Shown here: positions 1 to 6,765 of the stretch, one piece after another
Layout of the letters: every line of letters begins with the position of its first letter
Numbering within the stretch: position 1 is the stretch's first letter
Assembly: GCA_025353435.1 (NCBI GenBank)
Contig: JANXQR010000113.1
Location: 1-10,305, forward strand
Source: Acidobacteriota bacterium
GTDB taxonomy: Bacteria > Acidobacteriota > Terriglobia > Terriglobales > Acidobacteriaceae
Reading direction: 5' to 3'
DNA length: 10,305 nt
Notes under the pieces: model-generated
The model's database searches: none
What the model saw: only the letters and a program-made list of their open reading frames with translations
What the model was told of the DNA's origin: nothing
Position numbers and translations under genes: made by a program

Positions 1-33
1 GAATGCGTATGGGCATTCAGCCATACTGAATTC
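1..33. repeat. Overlapping inverted repeats at left edge
   Basis: Three perfect 6-bp pairings share these bases. GAATGC (1-6) pairs with GCATTC (13-18), GTATGG (7-12) pairs with CCATAC (21-26), and ATTCAG (15-20) pairs with CTGAAT (26-31). They cannot all form together. The first two cross in a pseudoknot-like order, although the lack of connecting loop bases would strain it. The function is unknown. It could be the terminator or 3' end of a gene beyond the edge, a protein-binding dyad, or a repeat element cut by the window. Confidence 0.5.
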
Positions 34-120
34 TGGCGGAGCACTACAGAAATCTGCGGCGATCGTCCGACCAACCTCTTCGGTCCGCGATCAGCCCTGT
101 TCTTATCAGGAAAGGAAATA

Positions 121-136
121 CCCCCCCCACCCCCCC
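121..136. repeat. C8-A-C7 homopolymer tract
   Basis: Eight C, one A and seven C lie in a row about 110 bases before fabG and about 43 bases before its -10 box. The minus strand therefore has G7-T-G8, enough for four runs of three G with very short loops, which is a G-quadruplex-capable pattern. Runs of this length can also slip in replication or be miscounted in sequencing. Any effect on fabG expression is inference. Confidence 0.7.
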
Positions 137-157
137 TCCTGTCGCCTTTTCTTCGCC

Positions 158-184
158 TTCAAGCGCTGATCGGATCACTATAAT
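158..184 (+). promoter_or_regulatory. Putative promoter of fabG
   Basis: A perfect -10 hexamer TATAAT lies at 179-184. The -35 is poor: TTCAAG at 158-163 leaves a 15-base spacer, shorter than ideal. Transcription would start near 191, giving a leader of about 50 bases before the fabG ATG at 243. The -10 is seen directly; promoter activity is inferred. Confidence 0.45.
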
Positions 185-242
185 TGCTTTCGGAATGTTT
201 TCGGCCTGCATGATCTGACCGGCTCCAGGGGAAAGCAAATCG

Positions 243-992
243 ATGGCAAATCTTCAGGGAAGAATCGCGCTCGTGACCGGCGCTTCGCAGGGAATTGGAC
301 GGGCTTGTGCCCTGGAGCTGGCGCGGGCCGGAGCCACCGTGGCGCTGGCGGCGCGGAATGAGGCAAAGCTGGCCGAGGCGGCAGCGGAGATAGAAGCGGC
401 GGGCGGCAAGGCGGCGGTGTTTTCGCTCGACGTGGCCAGTGCCGACTCAATCAGCGCCGGGGCCAAGGCGATCCTCGAGCGATTCGGCAAGGTCGAGATC
501 CTGGTTAACAACGCCGGCATCACCCGCGACGGGCTGGTGCTGCGCATGAAGCGCCCCGATTGGGACGACGTGCTCACGACCAACCTGACCGGCGCGTTCC
601 TGCTGACCCAGGCGATCCTCAGCCCCATGCTGCGTAACCGCTGGGGACGCATTATCAACATCACAAGCGTGGTGGGCCGCACGGGACAGGCCGGCCAGGT
701 GAATTATGCAGCTTCCAAGGCCGGCCTGATCGGCATGACGCTTTCGCTGGCGCGCGAGGTGGCCTCCCGCGGCATCACCGTGAACGCGGTCGCACCGGGG
801 TACATTGAGACGCCCATGACCGCTGTGCTCGATGAAAAGCAGCGCACCGCCATGATGGCGCAGATTCCGCTGGGCAGGCCCGGCACCGACCTCGAGATCG
901 CGCAGTCGGTGGCCTTCCTCGCGTCCGATGGGGCGGCTTACATCACCGGCCACGTCCTCGACGTGAACGGCGGCATGTTCATGGGCGGGTGA
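243..992 (+). CDS. fabG: 3-oxoacyl-[acyl-carrier-protein] reductase
   Basis: This 249-residue protein is a classical short-chain dehydrogenase/reductase of FabG length. By family it uses NADPH to reduce 3-oxoacyl-ACP to 3-hydroxyacyl-ACP in cytoplasmic fatty acid synthesis. The Rossmann cofactor motif TGASQGIG is at residues 12-19, NNAG at 89-92, and the catalytic set is N114, S142, Y155 and K159 (YAASK). The C-terminus has the usual VNGGM segment (241-245). The ATG at 243 is preceded by AGGGGA at 227-232, about 10 bases away, a moderate ribosome binding site. There is no acyl carrier protein or other fab gene beside it; the next gene starts 3 bases after its stop. A related SDR acting on another 3-oxo or hydroxy substrate cannot be excluded, because this fold is widely reused. 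Confidence 0.85.
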   Translation: MANLQGRIALVTGASQGIGRACALELARAGATVALAARNEAKLAEAAAEIEAAGGKAAVFSLDVASADSISAGAKAILERFGKVEILVNNAGITRDGLVLRMKRPDWDDVLTTNLTGAFLLTQAILSPMLRNRWGRIINITSVVGRTGQAGQVNYAASKAGLIGMTLSLAREVASRGITVNAVAPGYIETPMTAVLDEKQRTAMMAQIPLGRPGTDLEIAQSVAFLASDGAAYITGHVLDVNGGMFMGG

Positions 993-995
993 GCC

Positions 996-2414
996 ATGGC
1001 GTGCTTTCCAACTGATTGCAAGTCACTGAGTGGGTGGACTCGCGTCATCGCTGCCGTTGCCGTCCTCTTCACCTCGCTGGTCGGGATTGGCCAGACGCCC
1101 CACACGCTCACCTACGCTCCCGGCAAATCGATCACGCTCTCCCTTCCTGAACCGTTCGACATCAACATCGCGGCTTCAGGCTTGCGGCGCGTTCGCTTCT
1201 TTGCGCAAGCACCCGACGGCCGCATCTTCGTCACCGGCATGGATAACCTTGCCGACAACACCAGGGGCGCCATCTACATCCTTGATGGCTTGGATGGAAA
1301 ATCCCCCACATTTGCCCACACCATCCGATATCTCGATCACCTGCGAAATCCGAACAGCATTGCCTTCTGGACTGATCCCGGAACCAAGCAATCCTGGCTC
1401 TACGTCGCGCTGACCGACAAGCTGATCCGCTACAAATACACATCTGGAGATGCCAAGCCGTCTTCGCAACCCGAGACACTGATCCGGTTCCCTGACTACG
1501 GCCTCAACTACAAGTACGGCGGCTGGCATCTGACCCGAACCATCGCCATCGCCCCAGTCGAGAACAAGACACGGATCTTTGTGTCGGTAGGCTCCTCCTG
1601 CAACTATTGCCGGGAGCAGGAAGTCCTGAGAGCCGCAATCGTCGCAATGGACCCCGACGGAAAGAACCCGGTCATTATCGCCAACGGAATGCGGAACGCT
1701 GTCGGCCTGGCTTACATCTCGGAGGTCGATAGCCGGTCACTATTCGCCACCAACATGGGCGACGATCACCTTGGGGACAAGCTGCCGGAGGACCCCTTCT
1801 TCAAGCTTGATGTGAGCCCCAGCCAAGCGGTCAACTTCGGGTGGCCGACGTGCTATTTCACAGGTGGCAAAGCAGTCCTCGACCGGACGCCTCTTCCGGC
1901 GATGATTGCGCAGGGATCGGGCAGTCCCTCCCGTCCTCAATCTTCCGGCGATTCCGTTTACGGCAAGCAGGCGAGGGTAGCTGCCGCCGGCGTCAATCTC
2001 GCCGCGGGTGGCGGACATGCGCCAGTCCATGATCCGAACGCCGCACTGGGCCGCGCGCCCACGCCGCTGAAAGGCTGTGAGCAGGTGCCGGCCCCGTACA
2101 CAACGTTCCCGGCGCACAGTTCCCCATTGGGTTTTGCCTATTTCTCGGCTTCAGACCCGATTCTCCATGACAGCTTCCTGGTTGCTCTGCATGGAGCAGG
2201 CCATCCTCGGATCCGGACCGGTTACCGGGTAACACGCCTTTCCGTTTCCGATCGCAAACCGCAGGACTTTATCACTGGCTTCCTGACATTTGCCGGCGGC
2301 AAACCCGTCGTACATGGGCGACCGTGCGGGCTATTTCGATTGGGGCCAGACGCCTTCATTCTCACCGACGATTATCTGGGCCTTGTCTACTACGTTCATC
2401 CGCGAAGCCAATGA
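996..2414 (+). CDS. Exported glucose/sorbosone dehydrogenase-like beta-propeller protein
   Basis: This 472-residue protein has a basic, then hydrophobic N-terminus (about residues 14-33), indicating export. The rest looks like the PQQ-dependent soluble glucose dehydrogenase / sorbosone dehydrogenase fold. GGWHLTRTI at 175-183 matches the family position of the catalytic histidine (H178). GMRNAVGLA at 231-239 matches the conserved G-x-RN-xx-GL strand. The end (441-467) has the usual GRP...DD...G...YYV blade. SSCNYC (200-205) contains a CxxC seen in some bacterial members. Oxidation of a sugar or aldehyde with PQQ is plausible, but substrate and cofactor are not shown. Residues about 303-357 form a Ser/Gly/Ala/Pro-rich insertion unlike the propeller core. 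It starts 3 bases after fabG ends, so co-transcription is likely. The ATG follows a GGGCGGG stretch at 983-989. Confidence 0.7.
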   Translation: MACFPTDCKSLSGWTRVIAAVAVLFTSLVGIGQTPHTLTYAPGKSITLSLPEPFDINIAASGLRRVRFFAQAPDGRIFVTGMDNLADNTRGAIYILDGLDGKSPTFAHTIRYLDHLRNPNSIAFWTDPGTKQSWLYVALTDKLIRYKYTSGDAKPSSQPETLIRFPDYGLNYKYGGWHLTRTIAIAPVENKTRIFVSVGSSCNYCREQEVLRAAIVAMDPDGKNPVIIANGMRNAVGLAYISEVDSRSLFATNMGDDHLGDKLPEDPFFKLDVSPSQAVNFGWPTCYFTGGKAVLDRTPLPAMIAQGSGSPSRPQSSGDSVYGKQARVAAAGVNLAAGGGHAPVHDPNAALGRAPTPLKGCEQVPAPYTTFPAHSSPLGFAYFSASDPILHDSFLVALHGAGHPRIRTGYRVTRLSVSDRKPQDFITGFLTFAGGKPVVHGRPCGLFRLGPDAFILTDDYLGLVYYVHPRSQ

Positions 2415-2560
2415 AACAAAATGATCAGACCGCTTCGTCTCACTGTGGGGTGCAGGGAATGTACTCACCACGCGGTTGGACCATTCACGTCATGGAACCA
2501 GTGAAAATCTTCGATGATCGCACAGAAAAATACTTGCGATTCAAGGAAGATCATCACTGA
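2411..2560 (+). CDS. Possible 49-residue ORF overlapping the upstream stop (doubtful)
   Basis: An ATG at 2411 overlaps the stop of the preceding propeller gene in an ATGA arrangement, which permits translational coupling. It encodes 49 residues, rich in charged residues toward the end (final residues KEDHH). There is no clear Shine-Dalgarno sequence, signal peptide, membrane segment or recognisable motif. It may simply be chance reading through a spacer, and I give it little weight. Confidence 0.15.
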   Translation: MKQNDQTASSHCGVQGMYSPRGWTIHVMEPVKIFDDRTEKYLRFKEDHH

Positions 2561-2572
2561 CATTCGAATCGC
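2513..2572. repeat. Two interleaved 7-bp inverted repeats in the 2415-2618 spacer
   Basis: GATGATC (2513-2519) pairs with GATCATC (2549-2555), and GCGATTC (2536-2542) pairs with GAATCGC (2566-2572). The loops are long (29 and 23 bases) and the two pairings cross, so a simple terminator is unlikely. No T-run follows. They could be chance or protein-binding sites. The rest of the spacer holds nothing else I can name apart from the promoter candidate at its end. Confidence 0.25.
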
Positions 2573-2585
2573 GATGGTAAACAAT
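2557..2585 (+). promoter_or_regulatory. Putative promoter of the 2619 gene
   Basis: CTGACA at 2557-2562 matches the -35 consensus at five of six positions. After a 17-base spacer, AACAAT at 2580-2585 matches the -10 at four of six. The start would fall near 2592, giving a leader under 30 bases that contains GAGGG at 2606-2610. Confidence 0.35.
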
Positions 2586-2618
2586 ATCAGGGTTAGTTTT
2601 TTCTCGAGGGAATGACCG

Positions 2619-3317
2619 GTGAAACTTCTCGTTTCGATTCTTCTGCTCTCATCCGCGGCGCTTGCGCAGGCCCCTGACACCCAAAAAATTGTGACCTTCA
2701 ACCCTGCCGATAAAGAGCACTGTACGGTTGCCGTTTCCAATGGCAAGCCGCTGCTCGAATCCACTTACAACGGCACCACCGTGGCAATCACGCTGCCGCA
2801 AAACTGGGGAAACGGCGAATTCTCGGTTTTGATTACGGTCGCGCAGATGGGAGCCGGAGAAGCTGAAGTGAATCCCAAGGAAGTCTCCGGCGTTTACCAC
2901 GATCCCGACCACACCCGCTTCCGCTGGTTTGACAAGGGTCACGAGCTGGATACCCAGGCCACCATGCGCTCTGCGGGAATAGGTCAGCCGGGCGGCCCGG
3001 GAGACAGCTCCAGCGCCATGCCGCCGCCCAATCATCCTGAAGCGATGGGATCGCAGGACCCCCACGCCGGCACCCGATCGGAAGAAGAGAATCGTCAGCT
3101 GGGGTTGAGGGGCACGGCTGGAAACGCTTCCACGCTACCGATGCTCGACCCCGAACATCCGCCTGTTTTCCTCAAGCGCGCCACCTTGAAGCAGGGATCG
3201 AAGATTGCCGGCTACGTGTTTATCCGCAAGCCGAAGGGCGCAAAGGTTGAGGTGGCTCCGGACGCCATGCTCGATGAGGTCGACATCCCCGTAAATGGAG
3301 TCATCTTCCGCTTCTGA
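2619..3317 (+). CDS. Exported protein of unknown function
   Basis: I do not recognise this 232-residue protein as a named family. It starts with GTG at 2619, supported by GAGGG at 2606-2610 (8-base spacer). Residues 1-17 form a clear Sec signal peptide ending LAQA, so the mature protein is periplasmic, outer-membrane-associated or secreted. Three regions are visible. Residues 20-115 are beta-rich, with alternating hydrophobics and NWGNGEFSVLITVAQMG at 62-78. Residues 116-175 are a low-complexity Gly/Pro/Ser/Glu-rich linker. Residues 178-232 are again beta-rich, ending in VDIPVNGVIFRF. The linker suggests two small beta domains joined flexibly. A single cysteine (C35) remains in the mature part. 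It is convergent with the minus-strand DUF5666-like gene, with 38 bases between the stop codons and no clear terminator there. Confidence 0.75.
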   Translation: MKLLVSILLLSSAALAQAPDTQKIVTFNPADKEHCTVAVSNGKPLLESTYNGTTVAITLPQNWGNGEFSVLITVAQMGAGEAEVNPKEVSGVYHDPDHTRFRWFDKGHELDTQATMRSAGIGQPGGPGDSSSAMPPPNHPEAMGSQDPHAGTRSEEENRQLGLRGTAGNASTLPMLDPEHPPVFLKRATLKQGSKIAGYVFIRKPKGAKVEVAPDAMLDEVDIPVNGVIFRF

Positions 3318-3355
3318 ATAGAAACGGCCTTCGATCGCTGTCGACTGTTTCACGG

Positions 3356-4138
3356 TTAATTCGGCGCTTCACCGCCCGGCCGCTTCACCGGGCCTCCGAC
3401 TGCCGGAGGCATCATCACGACTACAGTGGTCGCGAAGAACTGGTCGCCCTTCACAGCACCTTCAATGCGGACGTTGTCGCCCACCTGCACGTCGGGGAGA
3501 GTGATCGGATCGCGATGTTTGCGGAACGTGGTGTTCTCATCCGCAAAAAATGTGTGGTCGGAATTGTCCACGCCGCTGTGAACGGTCACCTTGGCATCGC
3601 TGATCGCGGTTACTTTGCCCATCAGCCAGGTCTTGCCAAAGTTAGCCTGCCATTCGCGCATCTGGCGGGCGCGCTCCGGATCGAGAAGCATGACAAATAC
3701 CGCGCCCACCGACTTGGCCGCTTCGTCAATCTCCCCACCGGCCCCAATGGCATCGCCAACCTTGATTTCGGTGGCCTTGATCGCAACCGGTGGGTCTCCC
3801 CCGCCCATGGGACGGTCCTGGGTTGAACCTGGCGCAGACTTCGGCTGCTTCATGATGCGGGTGTTGGCGCTGAAATGGACCGTGTAGATCTCGTTGGCGC
3901 CGTTCTTGACCATGAAGTGGTCGGCAGCCACTTCGGTCACAGTTCCTGAGATGCCGCGGCCCATCATGCCGCCCGGGCCCATACCCATGCCGCGCCGGCC
4001 CTGGCCTTCCTGCCCGGCAGCCGGGCCCTGATTCGCAGTTGGGCCCTGATCAGCCGGCGGCGTGGTTGCGACTTGTGCCAAAGAGCTAGCGCCAAGGGCC
4101 AGTCCCAGCGCGCATGCATAAAAACTACGAATGATCAT
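3356..4138 (-). CDS. Exported DUF5666-like protein
   Basis: The likely start is the ATG whose first base is 4138: GGGAG lies 5 bases upstream of it. A GTG 21 bases further upstream would only add residues before the signal peptide. The 260-residue product has a signal peptide (about 1-22, ending SLAQ), then a Gly/Gln/Pro/Met-rich segment (28-61) with two 6-codon imperfect repeats and GRRGMGMGPGGMMGRG at 48-62. Two beta-rich units follow (63-150 and 171-242). Each has a GxVTxI/V opening, an 'xx-I-KVGD / VQVGD' turn and a strand pair, resembling the OB-like repeats of DUF5666 proteins. The function of that family is not established; a surface or periplasmic binding role is a guess. It lies 87 bases downstream of the TPR gene on the same strand, possibly co-transcribed. 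The family assignment rests on motif resemblance only. Confidence 0.65.
   Translation of the reverse strand: MIIRSFYACALGLALGASSLAQVATTPPADQGPTANQGPAAGQEGQGRRGMGMGPGGMMGRGISGTVTEVAADHFMVKNGANEIYTVHFSANTRIMKQPKSAPGSTQDRPMGGGDPPVAIKATEIKVGDAIGAGGEIDEAAKSVGAVFVMLLDPERARQMREWQANFGKTWLMGKVTAISDAKVTVHSGVDNSDHTFFADENTTFRKHRDPITLPDVQVGDNVRIEGAVKGDQFFATTVVVMMPPAVGGPVKRPGGEAPN
4023..4050. repeat. 18-bp imperfect tandem repeat inside the DUF5666-like gene
   Basis: GGGCCCTGAT occurs at 4023-4032 and 4041-4050, a period of 18 bases or six codons. On the minus strand this encodes two QGPxAx units in the flexible linker after the signal peptide. It probably reflects local duplication in a low-complexity linker. 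Confidence 0.6.
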
Positions 4139-4225
4139 GGAGACTCCCAGGGAAGACACACCCGAAAGTATAGACGTGGGACAGGTGGCGTTGGACTAAC
4201 ACCGAGCCTGGATGTTCCCTGGTCG

Positions 4226-5038
4226 CTATTGCTGGACAGTGGTGGATACCGCTGCCGGAACCACCGAGACTCCCTGCGACGCCAGCAGTTGCTGGAACGC
4301 CGGCACGGTCCGCAGTCCGGCCAGTTCCGTGTCCGCCATGATCTTTTTAGGGGTCGTGAAGCCCTCGTTCAGTGCCATGCGCAGATAGTCGACCGCCCTG
4401 GCGGTCATCCCGGCCTTTACACAGCTCTTGGCCATATAAAAGTTCATCGCACCGCGATCCTGAATCGACGCCGGGTTCTCCACACGAATACTTGAGCTGT
4501 GGTCAAAGATGGTCGGATCGATTGCCAGCGCCGTTTGGTAAGACTCCCACCCCTTTTGATATCTCCGTTCCGCCAGCAACGCCGTACCCAGATTCTTATG
4601 TACCAGCGCAGAGTGGGGATCGAGCTTGAGGGCCTTCTTGTAGGTGCGTTCGGCCTTGCCGTAATTCTTCTTCGCCATGTAAATAGAGCCCATGTTGTTG
4701 ACGGCGACAGCGTTTTTGGGGTCTAGCTTCATCGCCTTGGCGTAACACCGCTCCGCGTCGTCTACATTGAGCATCAGTTGATAAGCAACGCCCATCTTGT
4801 TCCAGGTCGTTGCCGATTGAATCTGGCCGATTTTGTATGACTCAATCGCTGCCTGGTAGCGCTGGTGGGCCATCAAAGCGTCGCCAACCTGCTCCGGCGT
4901 GGCTTGGAACTGAGGCGAAGTAACTGCAGTGGTAGGAGCTGCCCCAGGGATCTGGGACACAAGGGAGATGCACTCGGCTGCTAGTACCACGACGGCCAGC
5001 CACCCAAGATGGCGGCGGATACAGAGAGGATCAGACAT
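4226..5038 (-). CDS. Exported tetratricopeptide repeat protein
   Basis: The ATG with first base 5038 is chosen because AAAGGAGGG lies just 3 bases before it; the reading frame is open for 29 more codons upstream, but these are hydrophilic and precede the signal sequence. The 270-residue product has an N-terminal hydrophobic segment (11-29), either a signal peptide or an anchor. It then has TPR units at about 47-73, 77-108, 110-142 and 144-176, with typical W/Y, G-A and LDP signatures (MKLDP and LKLDP end two units). A further helical pair lies at about 195-226. The tail is Val/Ala/Thr/Gln-rich. TPR arrays bind other proteins; the partner is unknown. An SD-hiding hairpin covers its ribosome binding site (see separate entry). 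Confidence 0.8.
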   Translation of the reverse strand: MSDPLCIRRHLGWLAVVVLAAECISLVSQIPGAAPTTAVTSPQFQATPEQVGDALMAHQRYQAAIESYKIGQIQSATTWNKMGVAYQLMLNVDDAERCYAKAMKLDPKNAVAVNNMGSIYMAKKNYGKAERTYKKALKLDPHSALVHKNLGTALLAERRYQKGWESYQTALAIDPTIFDHSSSIRVENPASIQDRGAMNFYMAKSCVKAGMTARAVDYLRMALNEGFTTPKKIMADTELAGLRTVPAFQQLLASQGVSVVPAAVSTTVQQ

Positions 5039-5040
5039 AT

Positions 5041-5062
5041 TCCCTCCTTTTCTGCGGAGGAA
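5041..5062 (-). promoter_or_regulatory. Hairpin covering the TPR gene ribosome binding site
   Basis: On the transcript, CCTCC (5060-5056) pairs with the Shine-Dalgarno GGAGG (5047-5043) across an 8-base loop. One G-U and one A-U pair extend this to seven pairs. Folding would hide the ribosome binding site of the 5038 start codon. This pairing is seen in the sequence; whether it controls translation is inference. Confidence 0.4.
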
Positions 5063-5192
5063 GATCCCGATGGTCGTTCGATGCGCGACGATCGTACATC
5101 GAGAATTAAACCACCAAATCGGCATTATGCGCTACCTATGAAGCGGAGCGGCATCAAACGAGTTTGAAGCGGCTGCAAATGAACCATGAGAC

Positions 5193-5218
5193 GAATTTCC
5201 CGACTGGTCCGGAAATTC
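5193..5218. repeat. 8-bp inverted repeat, operator candidate
   Basis: GAATTTCC (5193-5200) and GGAAATTC (5211-5218) are perfect reverse complements separated by 10 bases. The centre-to-centre distance of 18 bases, under two helical turns, fits a dimeric DNA-binding protein as well as an RNA stem. No T-run follows in either direction, which argues against a terminator. Its place between divergent genes favours a regulatory role. Confidence 0.4.
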
Positions 5219-5256
5219 AATGGACCCATAGTGATCCCGGCCGCTTGTCGCGGCGG

Positions 5257-5265
5257 TGATATAGC
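5257..5265 (+). promoter_or_regulatory. Weak extended -10 candidate for egtB
   Basis: TG at 5257-5258, one base, then TATAGC at 5260-5265 form an extended -10-like element with no recognisable -35. Transcription would begin near 5272, about 80 bases before the egtB ATG. This is the best plus-strand candidate in the region but is weak. Confidence 0.22.
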
Positions 5266-5354
5266 TCACATCATCAGCTGCCTGAACATGACCGCCGCTT
5301 GTCCTCCTGCGCCAATCCATGGAGTACACTCTTCGAACGAGGGAGCCTGCACCG

Positions 5355-6713
5355 ATGAGCACGACTACTTCACCGGCAGTCCAAATTGCCCTGGCCGATC
5401 GATTCCGCTCCGCGCGCCAACGCACATTGACAATCTGCGAGCGGCTTACGCCAGAAGACATGATGGTGCAATCCACACCAGAGGCTTCGCCCGTCAAGTG
5501 GCATTTGGCACACACCGCGTGGTTTTTTGAGTCCTTCGTGCTGCGGGAATTTCTCCCCGGGTACCGGCTGTTCAATGCGGATTTTGTATGGCTCTTCAAC
5601 AGCTACTACCAGACATTCGCCTCCTTTCCTGAAAAACGCCTGCGGTCATCGTTCTCCCGTCCCGGAATTGAAGAGATTCTGCGTTTCCGGGCCTATGTGG
5701 ATGAAGCCGTGGAAAGGCTACTGGAAGGAAATCCTGAATCGGAAGCAGTGAAGCGCATCGAACTGGGCGTCAATCACGAAGAGCAGCACCAGGAACTCAT
5801 TCTCACTGACATTCTGAACGCCTTCTATGTCAACCCTTTACGGCCGGTGTACCGGGCAGAGGGTGACGATCAGAGGGTCCAGATTGGTCACCCGGACCTG
5901 ATGCGTTTTCTTCGCTTTGAAGGCGGCGTGCGCGAGGCCGGCCACGCGGGGGACGGTTTCTGCTTCGACAACGAGTCGCCGCGCCACAAGGTGTGGCTGG
6001 AGCCGTACGCACTCGCTGAGCGGCTGGTGACCTGCGGCGAATACGCCGACTTTATCGAAGACGGCGGCTATCGACGGCCTGACCTGTGGCTGAGCGACGG
6101 GTGGAATGCGGTGCAGGACAGCGGCTGGAAAGCCCCCCTCTATTGGGGCAACCATGACGCCGAATGGTCGATCTTCACCCTTTGCGGAGAGCAGCCGCTG
6201 GCGTGCCGTAAGAATGCGCCGGTCAGCAACTTAAGCTACTACGAGGCCGACGCCTATGCACGCTGGGCTGGGCACCGCCTTCCCACTGAGTTTGAATGGG
6301 AGGCCGCGGCAGAGGGTCGGCTGATTGCAGGCAATTTCCTTGATTCCGGGCGCCTTATGCCTTCCCAGGCAAGCGAGGTTGCCGAAGATCAGGTGGCTCA
6401 TAGCAAGAAAATAGACCCATCAAGCCAGGGAGTTGCTCTTCTGCCGGAAAATCCCGCGGGGCCGTTCCAGCGCCCCTGGCAGCTGTTTGGCGACTGCTGG
6501 CAATGGACGTCGAGTGCCTATCTTGGTTATCCGGGGTTCCGGCCGCTTCCGGGATCGCTGGGTGAATACAATGGGAAGTTCATGAGCGGGCAGATGGTGC
6601 TGCGCGGAGGCTCATGCGCCACGCCGCGCGCCCACATTCGCGCCAGCTACCGAAATTTTTTTACGCCCTCAACACGCTGGCAATTTTCAGGAATTCGACT
6701 CGCAAGTTGGTAA
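5355..6713 (+). CDS. egtB: Ergothioneine biosynthesis sulfoxide synthase EgtB (type II-like)
   Basis: EgtB is a non-haem iron enzyme that uses O2 to join hercynine to a thiol donor as a sulfoxide. The start at 5355 (452 residues) is chosen because GAGGGAG at 5339-5345 lies 9 bases upstream; an in-frame ATG at 5319 lacks a ribosome binding site. The DinB-like N-terminal domain carries the three iron ligands: H50 in KWHLAHT, and H141 and H145 in NHEEQHQEL. The C-terminal formylglycine-generating-enzyme-like domain (about 205-452) has RLPTEFEWEAAAEG (308-321), GDCWQWTSSAY (379-389) and LRGGSCATPRAHIRASYRNFF (416-436). Tandem tyrosines Y84-Y85 in FNSYYQTF match the active-site pair of the Chloracidobacterium thermophilum enzyme, which accepts cysteine. 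egtD follows after 52 bases, making an egtBD operon. The donor thiol is inferred. Confidence 0.93.
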   Translation: MSTTTSPAVQIALADRFRSARQRTLTICERLTPEDMMVQSTPEASPVKWHLAHTAWFFESFVLREFLPGYRLFNADFVWLFNSYYQTFASFPEKRLRSSFSRPGIEEILRFRAYVDEAVERLLEGNPESEAVKRIELGVNHEEQHQELILTDILNAFYVNPLRPVYRAEGDDQRVQIGHPDLMRFLRFEGGVREAGHAGDGFCFDNESPRHKVWLEPYALAERLVTCGEYADFIEDGGYRRPDLWLSDGWNAVQDSGWKAPLYWGNHDAEWSIFTLCGEQPLACRKNAPVSNLSYYEADAYARWAGHRLPTEFEWEAAAEGRLIAGNFLDSGRLMPSQASEVAEDQVAHSKKIDPSSQGVALLPENPAGPFQRPWQLFGDCWQWTSSAYLGYPGFRPLPGSLGEYNGKFMSGQMVLRGGSCATPRAHIRASYRNFFTPSTRWQFSGIRLASW

Positions 6714-6765
6714 CTCCAATGAGCTTTGTGACTCCAATAAGGAAGAACTGCATCCAAGTCACAGC

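Larger units (their letters stand above)
5039..5354. other. Divergent intergenic region between the TPR gene and egtB
   Basis: These 316 bases hold no convincing gene; the short ORFs here are extensions of the flanking genes or shadows. It contains the TPR leader hairpin, an 8-bp dyad at 5193-5218, a 5-bp GC stem at 5240-5254, and a 10-base direct repeat GCCGCTTGTC at 5240-5249 and 5294-5303. It also has an extended -10-like box before egtB. It must carry promoters for both directions. Confidence 0.6.

Noticed and set aside
447..953. Minus-strand ORF of 168 residues opposite fabG
   Set aside because: It is the antisense shadow of a firmly identified GC-rich gene and has no recognisable motif or ribosome binding site.
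1740..2117. Minus-strand ORF of 125 residues opposite the propeller gene
   Set aside because: It is Arg/Gly/Ala-rich, as antisense reading of GC-rich codons produces, and lies inside a coding gene with better support.
3318..3355. GAAAC/GTTTC pair between convergent genes as a terminator
   Set aside because: The stem is only five pairs with a loop of about 21 bases and no T-run, so it does not qualify as an intrinsic terminator.
5132..5599. Minus-strand ORF of 155 residues across the egtB start
   Set aside because: It overlaps the conserved start of EgtB and has no family signature or credible ribosome binding site.
6713..6740. Repeated ACTCCAAT in the egtB-egtD gap
   Set aside because: Two short copies in a 52-base spacer, with no palindrome or known motif; probably a small local duplication.
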